From Planctomycetia bacterium (GTDB taxonomy: Bacteria > Planctomycetota > Planctomycetia > Pirellulales > PNKZ01), in NCBI GenBank assembly GCA_021413845.1, contig JAIOPP010000021.1:1-64000 (forward strand): a stretch of DNA of 64,000 nt. The letters are read 5' to 3'. How positions within the stretch are numbered: the first letter of the stretch is position 1; each line of letters starts with the position of its first letter. A model generated the notes under the pieces. That model ran no database searches. It was given only the letters and a program-made list of their open reading frames with translations, and had not been told where the DNA came from. Positions 36,651 through 47,065 of the stretch are shown here, in pieces. The position numbers were made by a program, and so were the translations under genes.

Positions 36651-37721
36651 GTGAATAACAAACCCTTGTTTGCTCTCTTGCTCGCTGCCTTCGCGATCGC
36701 TTCGTCGCCTGCCGATGTGAGCCGCGCTCAAGACGCTAAGAAGTCCGCTCCGTTGCACGAGCATCTCAAGCAGCGCTATCGCGATTGGTTGGAGATTCGC
36801 TTCGATCAGCCCTATGCCGAGACCGACGACTACGCACAGATGCTCGATCTTTATCTGCCGAAGAAACCGAAGAGCGATCGGCCGCTGCCGGTCGTCGTGT
36901 TCGTTCACGGCGGCGGCTGGAAGTCGGGGAGCCGCAAAAGTTATTCTTCAGGCGCAGGCGAGTTGGCGATGCAAGGGCGCTACGCCGCGGTCACGATCGG
37001 TTATCGGCTTTCCGGCACCGCCCCATGGCCCGCGCAGATCCACGATTGCAAAGCCGCGATTCGCTGGATCCGCGCACACGCCAAGGAGCTGAACATCGAT
37101 CCCGATCGGATCGGCTGCACCGGCGGTTCGGCCGGCGGACACCTCGCGTTGTTGTTGGGAGTCTCCGGCGACACGACCGCGCTCGACGGCAACCTCGGGA
37201 AGCATCTCGACGCGAGCGGGCGCGTGCAATGCGTCGTTAATTTCTGCGGCCCGTCCGATCTGCTCGCGCCGCTCGGGCCCGGCATCGCCGATCGCAGCTA
37301 CACCGATCCACTCGTGCGCGAGTTGCTCGGCGGCACCGCCGTGGCGAAGCCCGACGCTGCGAAAGCCGCTTCGCCGCTCACTTATATTTCGGCTAAGACG
37401 GTCCCGATCATGACGATCCACGGCACGGCGGATACGGCCGTCGACTATCAACACGCCGAGAAGCTCGACGCGGCGCTGAAGAAAGCCGGCGCCGTGTCGC
37501 TCTTGATCCCGATGATCGACGGCGGACACGGAGTGCCGGCCACGCCCGACCTCGTCGGCCGCATTCAAGCCTTTTGGGATCTATATCTTTTGGGGATCCA
37601 AAGCGAAATCTCCACGGCACCGATCGTCGTCCTCCCAGCAACCGTGCCCCCGCCGGCAGCCCCCAAAGCGACGGCGTCGAAAACACTCACCCCGAAGCCG
37701 CAACCCGGCGCGAAGGAATAG
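36651..37721 (+). CDS. Exported alpha/beta-hydrolase (esterase/lipase-like)
   Basis: A 356-residue protein starting at a GTG (36651) that gives a typical signal peptide, NNKPLFALLLAAFAIASS. The hydrolase fold shows the oxyanion motif VVVFVHGGGWKSGS, the nucleophile elbow CTGGSAGGH, the acid in HGTADTAVD and His in GGHG. This is the BD-FAE/esterase pattern often found near carbohydrate enzymes. The end has a low-complexity Pro/Ala/Lys tail of ~45 residues. The frame is open far upstream, but that part overlaps the amidohydrolase gene on the other strand and is not coding. It converges with the kinase-FGE gene 28 bp later. Confidence 0.8.
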   Translation: MNNKPLFALLLAAFAIASSPADVSRAQDAKKSAPLHEHLKQRYRDWLEIRFDQPYAETDDYAQMLDLYLPKKPKSDRPLPVVVFVHGGGWKSGSRKSYSSGAGELAMQGRYAAVTIGYRLSGTAPWPAQIHDCKAAIRWIRAHAKELNIDPDRIGCTGGSAGGHLALLLGVSGDTTALDGNLGKHLDASGRVQCVVNFCGPSDLLAPLGPGIADRSYTDPLVRELLGGTAVAKPDAAKAASPLTYISAKTVPIMTIHGTADTAVDYQHAEKLDAALKKAGAVSLLIPMIDGGHGVPATPDLVGRIQAFWDLYLLGIQSEISTAPIVVLPATVPPPAAPKATASKTLTPKPQPGAKE

Positions 37722-37749
37722 CTTCTGCGTTCGCTTCCCGCACAGGCTC

Positions 37750-40700
37750 CTACCACTCCGACACGCATCGAAAGCCGAAGTGGTTTTGACGGCCCGACGT
37801 CGGGAAGTTGGCGCGATACGCAGAGCGAGAGTAGGAAGCGGAGGCAGGCCAGTAGCCGCCACGGAGTACCCGATTGGGGCCGTTAGCTGGACCGATTGGG
37901 TCATTTTGCGGAGGGGATCTTGAATACCAGCTTTCGGAGTAGCTGTCGCCGCACCATTCTTGCATATTCCCGTGCATATCGAACAGTCCGAAGTGGTTCG
38001 GCAACAAAGTGCCCACGGGCTGCAACTTGCCGTTTGTGCCTGTGTTCTTGTCGTACCAACCGTACCAACCGTACTTCGGCAATTCGTTGTAATCGTCGCC
38101 GAAGCTGTATTGCGTGGTCGTCCCGGCCCGACAGGCGTATTCCCACTCCGCTTCCGTCGGCAGGCGATACGTTGATTTCTCTTGCTCACTCAGCCACTTG
38201 CAGTAAGCCACGGCGTCGTTCCAGGTGATTTGTGCGACCGGCGAATCGTCCGTCACGACGTAGCGCGGCGTGCGCCAGTTCCATTGCTTTTGTACGTCGG
38301 TGATTTCGTCCGTCAACACCGTCTTTGTCGACTCACCAAAGCCGTATTGCTCGGCTTCCGTGACGTACTTCGAGGCTTCGACGAACTTCTTGAACTGCCC
38401 GATCGTTACCTCGGTCGCACTCATCAGCAGCGGCTTCGTGATGACGACCCTGTGTTGAGGCCGTTCGTTCTTTTCGATGGTGCCGATGACTCCGCTATCG
38501 GCTTTCATTTCGCCGGCCGCCTTCAACGCCGCCTCGACTTGTTCATCGGTGCTCCCCATCAGAAACTCGCCGGGCGGAATCAGGATCATCTTCTGGCCGA
38601 CGCTGTTGAGCGTTTCGATCTTCATCCCCAAGTGTGCGGCCCAAGCGGTTTGATGAGCCTTGGCCGTGGCGGCATCGAACGGAGCCACCGCCGGCGGCGG
38701 CGGCGGCGTACCAACGGGTGTAGGCCTCGGCAAAGGAGAAACCACCGGCGGCGGTGGTGTTGTCGAAGTAGTCGTTGAAGCCGCGACGGCCGGCACGTCC
38801 GGCACCGACACACACCGAAAGCCGTAGTTGCCGGAACGGCCCGACGGTCTGATGAAGAAGCGAGACGCACTGCGAGTGGCGCAAGCGAAGTAGCCCCAGA
38901 TGCCGCCACGGAGCACGCGTTGGAAGCCGGTGGTTGGGCCGCTGGGGCTATTAGTTGAAGTCTTCTCGTACCACTTCTCGTTGTATAAATCGCCGCACCA
39001 CTCTTGCAAATTACCGTGCATGTCGAACAGACCGAAGCCGTTAGGTAGCTTCTCCCCTACCGGGTGCGGTTTATTACCGGAATTCTTTTGATACCAACCG
39101 TATCGATCCAACAGCGTCACGTCGTCGCCGAACGAATACAGCGTGGTCGTCCCGGCCCGGCAGGCGTATTCCCACTCAGCCTCGGTCGGTAAGCGGTAGG
39201 TCGCTTTTTCTTGTGTCGAAAGCCATTGGCAGTAAGCCACGGCGTCGTTCCAACTGATTTGAGACACGGGTGAGTCGTCGGTCACGGCATGGCCGGAGTT
39301 GCGCCAGCTCTTTTGCTTCTGAAAATCGGTGATGGTCGTCAACACTGTCTCCGGCGACTCACCAAAGCCGTATTGCTCGGCTTCCGTGACGTACTTCGAG
39401 GCTTCGACGAACTTCTTGAACTGCCCGACCGTGACCTCGGTCGCACTCATCAGCAGCGGCTTCGTGAAGACGATCTTGTGCCGCGGCCGCTCGGAGTTCT
39501 GGGTGCGGCTTGCGAGACCTATATCGGTATTAATTTTGTCGGCCAACGCGGCCTCGACTTGTTCATCGGTGCTCCCCATCAGAAACTCGCCGGGCGGAAG
39601 CAAGATCATCTTCTGGCCGACGCTGTTGAGCGTTTCGATCTTTATCCCCAAGTGTGCGGCCCAAGCGGCTTGATGGGCCTTGGCCGTGGCGGCATCGAAC
39701 GGAGCTACCGCCGGAGGCGGCGCTGCACTGACGGATATGATTTTCGCCGAAGGGACCGTAGCCGGCTTGGTTTCCACGACGGCGCTGCCGCCATCCGGGA
39801 CTTGAATGCGTGCGACCTCCTTACCATCCTTGCCTCGAATGGTTACCCACACACCGAGCGCTAGCAGCAGGAAGCCAGCCGCACCGGCGGCGACGAGCGT
39901 CTTTCGGTTGCGATACCAAGTGCCGCTCGAGGATGTTCGAGGCTTCGTATTCGGCCGGCGAACCAGCGGCACGACGCTTTCACTCTTGGGATCGGTTTCG
40001 ACTTCGTTTCCGAGATAGGCGATCGTCTTCTCGGGCACGGCCTTCGTCGCTGTTTTCACCGTTTGCGATGTACCGACTGCGACACCGTCCGATACCTGAA
40101 CCGTGCGGAATAAGTCGGTGAGCTTGTTGTCCTGGTTCAAGCCGGTGAACGTCGTCGTCGCGCCGGGATTTCGGAACGCTTCCAGATCGGCAACCAATTC
40201 GGTTGCTTGTTGGTAGCGATCTTGAGGCCGCTTGGCGACCATTTTCCGAAAGATGCGATCGAGCTCGGCCGACACGTCCTTGCGCTTCGCGGTCAAGGCG
40301 GGAATCGGCGCGTTCATGTGCGCGAGGATCTTCTCGACCACCGTTTGGCCTTCATAGACGTTGCCGGCGGTGAGCAGTCGATAGAGCGAGCAACCCAGCG
40401 AATAGATATCGCTGCGGCCATCGGCATGGTGAGTATTCGCGGCTTGCTCGGGGGCCATGTAATCGACCGTGCCCATCACCGTGCCGGTGTTGGTGAGTTG
40501 ATGGTCGGCGGCATCGCCGGCGTTATCGAATCGGGCTAAGCCCATGTCGAGAATTCTGACGATCCCCTTTTTATCCAACAACAAATTCGCCGGCTTGATA
40601 TCGCGATGGAACACTCCCTCGCCGTGCGCATAGGCTAAGCCGCGAGCCGCTTGCAGAATACAATCGACGGCCTCGATGACGGGGAGCGGGCCACGCTCTT

Positions 40701-41187
40701 TGACGAGGGCCGACAAGTCGCGCCCCTCGACGTATTCCATCACTAGATACCAAACCCCTCGTTGCACGCCCGCGTCGTTGGCATGCACGATGTTGGGGTG
40801 CGACAATCGGGCGGCGGCTTCGACCTCTCGCTGGAAGCGTTTGACGGTCGCTTCGTCTTTGGTCACGGCGGCAGGCAGCAACTTAATGGCCACAAGCCGC
40901 TTCATGTGCCGATGTTGGGCCTTGAAGACTTCGCCCATGCCCCCTGCGCCGATCTTGGCGAGCAGCACGTAATCGCCCAGCACGAGCGGCGTGCCCGAAC
41001 AGGATAGCAGTTCCTGCGATTGGAACTCGGTGAGTTTACCCCGCTGCAAGAGCAGCCCGGCGAACGATGCTCCATCCTTGGGCCGCTCGTTCGCCGCCGT
41101 CTCCGACCAAATAGTCTTTAATTCGTCGGCAGACAGTAAGCCCGCCGCGACGATCGCCTTGCCGAGTTGGTCAACTGTGACGGCCAT
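37750..41187 (-). CDS. Ser/Thr protein kinase fused to two FGE-sulfatase (SUMF1-like) domains
   Basis: An 1145-residue membrane protein. An N-terminal ~70-residue segment precedes a Hanks-type kinase (~72-340): glycine loop IGAGGMGEV, Lys102, catalytic HRDIKPAN (Asp196), and DMG in place of DFG (Asp214). One membrane helix at ~430-450 follows. Outside are two formylglycine-generating-enzyme-like domains (~515-780 and ~860-1145), each with [34 protein letters not shown] and FGFRCVS. Such domains may bind or modify ligands; true sulfatase activation is not implied. The two domains share near-identical DNA. ATG 41187 follows an AGGGGA box. The spacer to mnmE (41188-41285) is short and featureless. 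Confidence 0.87.
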   Translation of the reverse strand: MAVTVDQLGKAIVAAGLLSADELKTIWSETAANERPKDGASFAGLLLQRGKLTEFQSQELLSCSGTPLVLGDYVLLAKIGAGGMGEVFKAQHRHMKRLVAIKLLPAAVTKDEATVKRFQREVEAAARLSHPNIVHANDAGVQRGVWYLVMEYVEGRDLSALVKERGPLPVIEAVDCILQAARGLAYAHGEGVFHRDIKPANLLLDKKGIVRILDMGLARFDNAGDAADHQLTNTGTVMGTVDYMAPEQAANTHHADGRSDIYSLGCSLYRLLTAGNVYEGQTVVEKILAHMNAPIPALTAKRKDVSAELDRIFRKMVAKRPQDRYQQATELVADLEAFRNPGATTTFTGLNQDNKLTDLFRTVQVSDGVAVGTSQTVKTATKAVPEKTIAYLGNEVETDPKSESVVPLVRRPNTKPRTSSSGTWYRNRKTLVAAGAAGFLLLALGVWVTIRGKDGKEVARIQVPDGGSAVVETKPATVPSAKIISVSAAPPPAVAPFDAATAKAHQAAWAAHLGIKIETLNSVGQKMILLPPGEFLMGSTDEQVEAALADKINTDIGLASRTQNSERPRHKIVFTKPLLMSATEVTVGQFKKFVEASKYVTEAEQYGFGESPETVLTTITDFQKQKSWRNSGHAVTDDSPVSQISWNDAVAYCQWLSTQEKATYRLPTEAEWEYACRAGTTTLYSFGDDVTLLDRYGWYQKNSGNKPHPVGEKLPNGFGLFDMHGNLQEWCGDLYNEKWYEKTSTNSPSGPTTGFQRVLRGGIWGYFACATRSASRFFIRPSGRSGNYGFRCVSVPDVPAVAASTTTSTTPPPPVVSPLPRPTPVGTPPPPPAVAPFDAATAKAHQTAWAAHLGMKIETLNSVGQKMILIPPGEFLMGSTDEQVEAALKAAGEMKADSGVIGTIEKNERPQHRVVITKPLLMSATEVTIGQFKKFVEASKYVTEAEQYGFGESTKTVLTDEITDVQKQWNWRTPRYVVTDDSPVAQITWNDAVAYCKWLSEQEKSTYRLPTEAEWEYACRAGTTTQYSFGDDYNELPKYGWYGWYDKNTGTNGKLQPVGTLLPNHFGLFDMHGNMQEWCGDSYSESWYSRSPPQNDPIGPANGPNRVLRGGYWPASASYSRSAYRANFPTSGRQNHFGFRCVSEW
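38331..39428. repeat. Intragenic direct repeat (two FGE-domain copies)
   Basis: The two FGE-like domains are encoded by similar DNA offset by 1026 bp (342 codons). Bases 38331-38402 match 39357-39428 without a mismatch over 72 bp, and other shorter blocks also match, for example around 38532-38580 and 39558-39606. This points to recent duplication or gene conversion. Confidence 0.8.
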
Positions 41188-41285
41188 TCCATCCCCTGAT
41201 CGAAGCAGTCGCCCATAGTAACCATCCCGAGGGGGAAACGCGATCGTCAAATAAGCGAATCGGACTCGAACGGACGATCTTGAGC

Positions 41286-42713
41286 CTACTTCCCGATGCA
41301 GAAGCGGCTGAAGATGCGGTCGAGGATGTCGTCGGTGTAGACCGTTCCGGCAACTTGGCCGAGCTCGTCGAGCGCGAGGCGGAGTTCGGCGGCGACGATC
41401 TCGTCGCCGCTCTGCGAACGGCACGCGCTCGAGGCCGCGGCAAGCGCCTCGGCCGCGCGTCGTAAACTATCGCGGCAGCGAACGGCCGTCGTGCCGACGA
41501 CGTCGCCGTGCGCCGATTGCGCGGCGACGACCGCTTCCGCAATCGCTCGTTTCAGCGCGTCGAGCCCTTCGCCCGTCGCAGCGCTGACGTTGATTGAAGC
41601 AACATCGAGCGAAGGAACCTCTAGCGCCGACGAATCGCGCGTCGAACCTGCCGACTCCAGATCGGACTTCGTGCGGATGAAGAGCGTCGTTCGAGATTCC
41701 ACGTCCGTGGCGGCCTGTGAAGCGCCGTCGCAGCAAACCAGCACGACGTCGGCATTGCGCCGTTGTGCGGTCGTCGCAAGTTGCGAGGCGGCGAACAAGG
41801 TATCCGAGCGGGTTTCCATTCCGTTGTCATCGCCCTCATCACCATTGTCGATGCCGGCCGTGTCGACGAGCTCGACCTCGACCCCTGCGAGCGTGAGACG
41901 GCAGGTGAGATAGTCGCGCGTCGTTCCCGCCGTCGGCGAGACGAGGGCTCGTTCGCTGCCGGCGAGCGCGTTGAAGAGCGTGCTCTTGCCGGCGTTCGGC
42001 CGGCCGACGAGCACGGCCCGAGGCAACTCCCCCGCTTCGCCGCGCGCGGCCATGCGCGCGAGCATGGCGTCGACCGTGGTGCGTGCGGCGGCGAGACCGC
42101 TCGCGAGCTTGCTCCGGTCGATGAACTCGAGGTCTTCTTCGACGAAATCGAGCCCCGCTTCCAGATCGGCGATCAAGTTCAACAGCTCGCTGCGCAGCAA
42201 ACGCAACGGCTCCGCCAGCCCGCCGGCCATCTGCTGCAGCGCGTTATGCAAACACCGGGCATCGACCGCATCGACGACGCCGAGCACCGCCTCGGCCTGC
42301 GTAAGGTCGATCCGCCCCGCCAAAAAGGCCTGCAACGTAAACTCACCCGGCCTGGCCGGGCGCGCCCCATGTCGACACACCTCGGCCAGCACCGCCGCGA
42401 CGATCGGCGCCGAGCCCGGCACGTGCAGCTCGACGCTCGGGCGGCGCGTGTAGCTCCGCTCGGTCGGCCAAATAAAAAGATCGACCGGAACCGGCGCGTG
42501 AAACTCCGCGAGCCGCAGCTCGCCGGCAACTGCGGCCGGCGCCGAACTCGGAAAGGGATCATTCGCTTCTGCAGGCGTCGTCGGCGACGAAGCATGAAAC
42601 AGCGGCCGAACGCAAGCCAGCGCCGCGGGCCCGCTGATGCGAACGATTCCCCGCGCCCCGCCCCCTGCGGCGGAAGCGACGGCGGCGATCGTCTCTTCGT
42701 GGGCCGGAATCAT
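41286..42713 (-). CDS. mnmE: tRNA uridine-5-carboxymethylaminomethyl modification GTPase MnmE
   Basis: A 475-residue GTPase that acts with MnmG to modify U34 of certain tRNAs. The N-terminal folate-binding domain begins [23 protein letters not shown] and includes [23 protein letters not shown]. The G domain has [10 protein letters not shown] (237-245), a DTAGI switch and TKSD in place of the usual NKxD. The protein ends in FCIGK, the invariant C-terminal Cys motif of MnmE. ATG 42713 is chosen; a GTG six bases upstream is possible. It follows yidC by 63 bp, the order found next to the rnpA-yidC block in many bacteria. Confidence 0.95.
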   Translation of the reverse strand: MIPAHEETIAAVASAAGGGARGIVRISGPAALACVRPLFHASSPTTPAEANDPFPSSAPAAVAGELRLAEFHAPVPVDLFIWPTERSYTRRPSVELHVPGSAPIVAAVLAEVCRHGARPARPGEFTLQAFLAGRIDLTQAEAVLGVVDAVDARCLHNALQQMAGGLAEPLRLLRSELLNLIADLEAGLDFVEEDLEFIDRSKLASGLAAARTTVDAMLARMAARGEAGELPRAVLVGRPNAGKSTLFNALAGSERALVSPTAGTTRDYLTCRLTLAGVEVELVDTAGIDNGDEGDDNGMETRSDTLFAASQLATTAQRRNADVVLVCCDGASQAATDVESRTTLFIRTKSDLESAGSTRDSSALEVPSLDVASINVSAATGEGLDALKRAIAEAVVAAQSAHGDVVGTTAVRCRDSLRRAAEALAAASSACRSQSGDEIVAAELRLALDELGQVAGTVYTDDILDRIFSRFCIGK

Positions 42714-42776
42714 GCACACCTCGGCGCCGCTGCGGCGAGCGGACCGCTATTAAGCTTGATTCTAAGCTCTGGCAGC

Positions 42777-45089
42777 TTAGCGTTTCTTCGACTTCTTCCC
42801 GTTCTCCGTCGGCTTCGCGACTTCGACGTTCAACGTTGCATCGGCGATCGGAGCCGGCTTCGCCTTCGGAAGCAGTTTCCGTTCGCAGATGCTCCACACG
42901 CTCGACGTGATGAAGTAGACGCACAAGCCGGCGGGAACCTTGAAGAACATGAAGCCCATGAAGAACATCATGTACTTGATCATCTTCTGCTGCATCATCG
43001 TTTGTTCATCCGTCGCCGGCGGCATGAACATCTTTTGCTGAATCAGAAACAGCGCGATCGTGGCGAGCGGCAGCAGATTCAAGAACGGCCCGAGCCACCC
43101 TTCCTCGCCGCCGAACATCACCGGCAAGTAGGGCTCCCAATACCAAAACATATCCGGCGCGGCCAAGTTGGAAGCCCAGCGAATGTTCTCGCTGATAAGC
43201 GGCGCTTGCCTGAGCTCGACGTCGACTTTGAGCGAGTTGTAGAGTCCGACGAAAATCGGCAGCTGCATGAACACCGGCAAGCAACCGGCGAACGGATTGT
43301 AATTGTGTTTGCGGAACAGGTCTTGCTGCGCCTTCGCAAGCTCCTCGCGCTTCCCTTTATACTTTTCCGTCAGCTTCTTAATCTCCGGCTGCAGCTCTTG
43401 CATCTTGATCGCGTTCAAGGCTTGCTTCCGGCTGATCGGGAACATCATCGACCGCACGACGACGGTGAGCATGATGATCGCGATGCCGTAGTTGCCGACC
43501 CAACCGTAGAACGTGTGGAGCAGGAACAGCATCGGCACGGCGACCCAATCGAACCAACCGTAGTCGATCTGCGCGTCGAGACCGTTGGCGGCCATCAACT
43601 CGGGAACCTTCGGGCCGAGATACACTTTGAAATCGTGCGCCACAATCGCATTCGGCGCGGTGTCGCTCGCAGCGCTCGTCAGACGGAAGCTGACATCCGT
43701 CGTCTTCTTAAACGAGGCCTTTTCCGGCGTCGTACCGACCTGGATCGGCACCAGCCGCGGAAACCGATTCTCGTTCGGGTCGTCGAGCTTCGGCAGCACG
43801 ACCGCCGTGAAGTAGAGCGCATCGACGCCGACGTATTTCACGGGCCGATCGGTGAGGTGCGTGAACGTCTTATCGACGATCGACGTGCAGATGAACATGC
43901 CGTTCTCGACGTACTTGCCGTTGAACGTGCCGAACACGACGTCGCGCACGCCGCAACCATCGACGAGGCCGATCTTCGAGTCTTTCGAATACCAAAAGCC
44001 TTCGACCGGCAAACCGGTCGGGCCGTCTAAGCGATATGCCAACTTGCGCCCTTCTTGGGCCGTGTTCTTCAGCTCGATTCGCATGTTCAGCGTATAAGCC
44101 TGCGCCGTGTCTTCCTTCGAGTTCACATCGCGCCGCTCCAGCGTATAGCGCTTCGTGACTTCGACGTTCTTCCCCGGCACTGCGCGGCGAAAGGCAACCT
44201 CGTCGGGCTTCGACGCATCTTTCGGCAGCAATTCCCAGCGCGCCGTGCGCAGATCGACCCCGGCGAGCTCGGTATCTTCGAGCCCGAGCTCGAGGTCGCC
44301 GACTTGCTGCAACGTCAACAAGAACGACAACGGATCGGCGCGCCCCTTATCCTTCGTGTCGGTGTATTCCGGCCGGATCAACTGCAACGGATGGCGGCGA
44401 AGCTCGACGTCGACCGTCTGCGACTTCCCTTCACGGAGCAATCCGATTTTGACCTTCGACCCGGGCTTGGTTTGCACCAGCGCCCGCTCGAAAGCGATCA
44501 CGTCCGTCGTCGGGAGATCGATTACCGAGGTGACGACGTCGCCGACTTTGATCCCGGCGGCTTCCGCCGGAGTGCCGACGCCGACGACGTTAACACGACA
44601 ACCGACGCCGACGGGCTTCCCCTCTTTTTGCTCGACGTACGTTTCGACCGAGAGGTTGCCGAGATATCCGCCCGAGGGATGGATGTTGTCGACTTCGTGG
44701 TAGCGAGGGTTGTTGAGTTCGACCCGCTCGACCGCCGCGCCGAGGTTGTTGAACGTGACGAGCATCCGGTAAGGGCTCTCGTCGTCGAGCGAGCCGAGCA
44801 GCGCCCATTGCTGCGGTTGCAATTGCTCCGCGGCAGGCGCGACGGGAGCCGCGGCCGGGGCGGCCGGATCCGGTTTCACACCGGGAGCGACTTCGCCCGG
44901 CGCGCCGAGTTTCTTGTCTTCAGGCTTCTTATCGTCCGCCTTCTTCTCACCGGGCTTCTTATCTTTATCGGCGGCGTTTTGCTGCGCGACCGGCTTCGGC
45001 GGGCGCGGAAACCACCACTGCATCAGCATTTGACTGCCGAACATGATGGCCATCGCCAAGATGAGGAAGGTAAAGAAACGCTTGTCCAT
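42777..45089 (-). CDS. yidC: Membrane protein insertase YidC with a PDZ-like insert
   Basis: A 770-residue insertase of the Oxa1/YidC family that puts proteins into the cytoplasmic membrane. It starts MDKRFFTFLILAMAIMFGS, has a Lys/Pro/Ala-rich stretch (~30-95), then a large periplasmic domain, and a C-terminal core of five helices with the cytoplasmic loop KKLTEKYKGKREELAKAQQDLFRKHNYNPFAGCLPVFMQLPIF shown in pieces across ~560-605. Within the periplasmic domain, residues ~155-235 (GCRVNVVGVGTPAEAAGIKV, GDVVTSVIDL, then LVQTKPGSKVKIGLLREGK) read as a PDZ domain, not found in E. coli YidC. The tail is basic (NGKKSKKR). ATG 45089 is preferred to a GTG at 45101. Confidence 0.95.
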   Translation of the reverse strand: MDKRFFTFLILAMAIMFGSQMLMQWWFPRPPKPVAQQNAADKDKKPGEKKADDKKPEDKKLGAPGEVAPGVKPDPAAPAAAPVAPAAEQLQPQQWALLGSLDDESPYRMLVTFNNLGAAVERVELNNPRYHEVDNIHPSGGYLGNLSVETYVEQKEGKPVGVGCRVNVVGVGTPAEAAGIKVGDVVTSVIDLPTTDVIAFERALVQTKPGSKVKIGLLREGKSQTVDVELRRHPLQLIRPEYTDTKDKGRADPLSFLLTLQQVGDLELGLEDTELAGVDLRTARWELLPKDASKPDEVAFRRAVPGKNVEVTKRYTLERRDVNSKEDTAQAYTLNMRIELKNTAQEGRKLAYRLDGPTGLPVEGFWYSKDSKIGLVDGCGVRDVVFGTFNGKYVENGMFICTSIVDKTFTHLTDRPVKYVGVDALYFTAVVLPKLDDPNENRFPRLVPIQVGTTPEKASFKKTTDVSFRLTSAASDTAPNAIVAHDFKVYLGPKVPELMAANGLDAQIDYGWFDWVAVPMLFLLHTFYGWVGNYGIAIIMLTVVVRSMMFPISRKQALNAIKMQELQPEIKKLTEKYKGKREELAKAQQDLFRKHNYNPFAGCLPVFMQLPIFVGLYNSLKVDVELRQAPLISENIRWASNLAAPDMFWYWEPYLPVMFGGEEGWLGPFLNLLPLATIALFLIQQKMFMPPATDEQTMMQQKMIKYMMFFMGFMFFKVPAGLCVYFITSSVWSICERKLLPKAKPAPIADATLNVEVAKPTENGKKSKKR

Positions 45090-45159
45090 GTTGCGAGGCA
45101 CTCCGAGCGCGCCCTAAGAAGCGAGGGGCGGCTCTCCATAAAATGAGAAGCGGGACCGA

Positions 45160-45912
45160 CTACATACCCTTGCGGAGTCGATCACCGAGAAAGTTGTCGA
45201 GTTCGGGAACCGCGTAAATTTTTTCGATCGTCTTATCCAACGGATACTCGATGCGTCGGAACGTAACGCGGTCGTCTTCGAGAATGACATAGCAGGAGCG
45301 AGGGTCGCCGTCGCGCGGTTGGCCGACCGAGCCGACGTTGACCATTACTTTCTCGTCAGTCGGCAGGATGTACGTGTTGCCCGTTTCCTCGGGCCGTACG
45401 AAGCGGCCGTCTTGCGTGAACACGCCCGGCACGTGCGTGTGCCCCTGAAAGCAAGCCCGCTCGATGAGCGAGAAGAGCTTCTCCATCTTCTTCGGATGAT
45501 GCACATCCTCGGGAAACACATATTCGTTCAGCGGATTGCGGGGCGAGCCGTGGACGAACAAAAACCCGTTCTCGCGATGCAGCCGGGGCCGCTCGCCGAG
45601 GAAGTCCCAACGGCGAGCATTGTCTTCGGGATTGCCGAGAGGCTTTTCAAGTTGATCGCGCGTCCAAAAGATGGCCCGTTCGGCCCCGGAGTTGAACCCC
45701 TCGGGATCGAACAACGCCCCTTGATCGTGGTTGCCGAGAATGCAGAGGTTGCAATTCATCACCAGATCGATGCATTCGCGCGGATTCGGGCCGTAGCCGA
45801 TGATGTCGCCGAGACAGAAGATTTCGTCGATCCCCTGGCTACGGATGTCGGCTAAGACGGCCTCTAAGCCTTCTAAGTTGCTATGAATATCACTGATCAG
45901 AGCACGTTTCAC
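45160..45912 (-). CDS. Calcineurin-like metallophosphoesterase
   Basis: A 250-residue soluble phosphoesterase. All metal-binding motifs are present in order: SDIHSN (Asp8, His10), [20 protein letters not shown] and QGHTHVP. The compact form without an extra cap fits the YfcE/MJ0936-type subgroup (phosphodiesterase or phosphatase), but the natural substrate is not evident. It ends 71 bp before yidC on the same strand and may be co-transcribed with it and mnmE. The start ATG at 45912 begins directly with the conserved first strand. Confidence 0.85.
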   Translation of the reverse strand: MKRALISDIHSNLEGLEAVLADIRSQGIDEIFCLGDIIGYGPNPRECIDLVMNCNLCILGNHDQGALFDPEGFNSGAERAIFWTRDQLEKPLGNPEDNARRWDFLGERPRLHRENGFLFVHGSPRNPLNEYVFPEDVHHPKKMEKLFSLIERACFQGHTHVPGVFTQDGRFVRPEETGNTYILPTDEKVMVNVGSVGQPRDGDPRSCYVILEDDRVTFRRIEYPLDKTIEKIYAVPELDNFLGDRLRKGM

Positions 45913-46303
45913 AGATTCACATCCGGTCGGGCGTCGGGCCTAGGAACAATCGACGGCATTTCGGCGCTACGTGGGCCGCGACTGCGCAAGTTTATGATAG
46001 ATTCGTGAGAACAAGGGAAGAACGGTTGCCGACAGTCCGAACTCCGGCCCGCCACGCTAGCGCGCGGAAAACCGAAATCAGGCCGATCGAACCGTTCGAC
46101 GAGTGCCAGACCTAGGCCCTGCGACTCGCTCCAAATTCAAGCAGCATTTTAAGTTAGCGTTTCTGCGCGGTCAAGGCATCCGAAACAGCCGGTCGACTCG
46201 ACTCCGGCGCCGACAAGGGCTCGCCGTGGCTTGGCGACCCACACATTCCGACCGATATGTTCCCCCGCACATCGATTGCTCCGCAGCGAAGGATCTTTTC
46301 AAG
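45913..46303. other. Divergent intergenic region before tsaB
   Basis: About 390 bp between the metallophosphoesterase gene and tsaB. TATGAT near 45992 could be a -10 box but no good -35 is seen. The tsaB reading frame stays open leftwards to 46103, but the residues there are not like TsaB and are read as non-coding. No RNA or repeat noted. Confidence 0.5.
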
Positions 46304-47050
46304 TTGACGCGCATTTTGGCTTTGGAAACGAGCGGGCTGAGCGGCAGCGTGGCCGCGCTCGACACCGAAACTTCGACCTCGATCTTCGTTGCTTTGCCGC
46401 CGACCTCGCGCAGCGCGCAGTCCCTTGCGCCGGCGATGGCGAAGGCCCTGGCCGAGGCCGGCTGGAAGCCGAGCGATGTGCAGGTCGTGGCGATAACGTC
46501 GGGCCCGGGGTCGTTCACCGGCCTGCGTATCGGCGTGACGACGGCGAAGACCTTCGCCTATGTGAGCGGCGCAGATGTGATTGCCGTGAACACGCTCGAC
46601 GTGCTGGCGCGGCAAGTCCCGGGCGAAGGAACCGTGCTCTGGACGGCGCTCGATGCCCATCGCTCGCAGTTTTTCGTGAACCGCTACTCGCGAGACGCTC
46701 ACGGCGGCTGGGAGCGTAACGAGCCGGCGGCGGAATGCGCGCTGGTCGAGGTTGCGGAATGGATCGCGCAGGTCTCTCAAGAGCCGACGCCTCAAGAAAC
46801 ACCGCCCCACGGTTCATCGACGTCCGGTGTGCTGGTCTCCGGCCCGGTGTTGGAGAAGCCGGGGCTGGCGTTCGCGCCGCATGTGCGTCTTGCGGCACAC
46901 TCGGCTTGGCAGCCCCGTGCCGACACCGTAGCGCAGTTGGCCGCCGAGCTTCACGCAGGCGGACGACGCGACGACCTGTGGAATCTCATTCCCTATTACG
47001 GTCGGCTGGCGGCGGCCGAAGAAAAACGGAACGCCGCAGGGAAACAGTAG
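46304..47050 (+). CDS. tsaB: tRNA threonylcarbamoyladenosine synthesis protein TsaB
   Basis: A 248-residue member of the TsaB (YeaZ) family, an ASKHA-fold partner of TsaD in making the t6A base of ANN-decoding tRNAs. It opens ILALETSGLSGSVAAL and carries AITSGPGSFTGLRIGVTTAKTFAYVSG, the family signature at about residues 61-87. The C-terminal half is more variable, as usual. The start is taken as TTG 46304, 10 bp after an AAGGA box; there is no suitable ATG, and the length from here matches the family (~230). It converges with the GH13 gene 15 bp later. Confidence 0.85.
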   Translation: MTRILALETSGLSGSVAALDTETSTSIFVALPPTSRSAQSLAPAMAKALAEAGWKPSDVQVVAITSGPGSFTGLRIGVTTAKTFAYVSGADVIAVNTLDVLARQVPGEGTVLWTALDAHRSQFFVNRYSRDAHGGWERNEPAAECALVEVAEWIAQVSQEPTPQETPPHGSSTSGVLVSGPVLEKPGLAFAPHVRLAAHSAWQPRADTVAQLAAELHAGGRRDDLWNLIPYYGRLAAAEEKRNAAGKQ

Positions 47051-47065
47051 CAACAGCCGGCGATC

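Noticed and set aside
41763-44030. A very long open frame on the plus strand (755 codons) opposite mnmE and yidC
   Set aside because: The minus-strand genes have clear motifs throughout; the plus-strand translation is Arg/His-rich with no domain, as expected for the antisense of GC-rich coding DNA.
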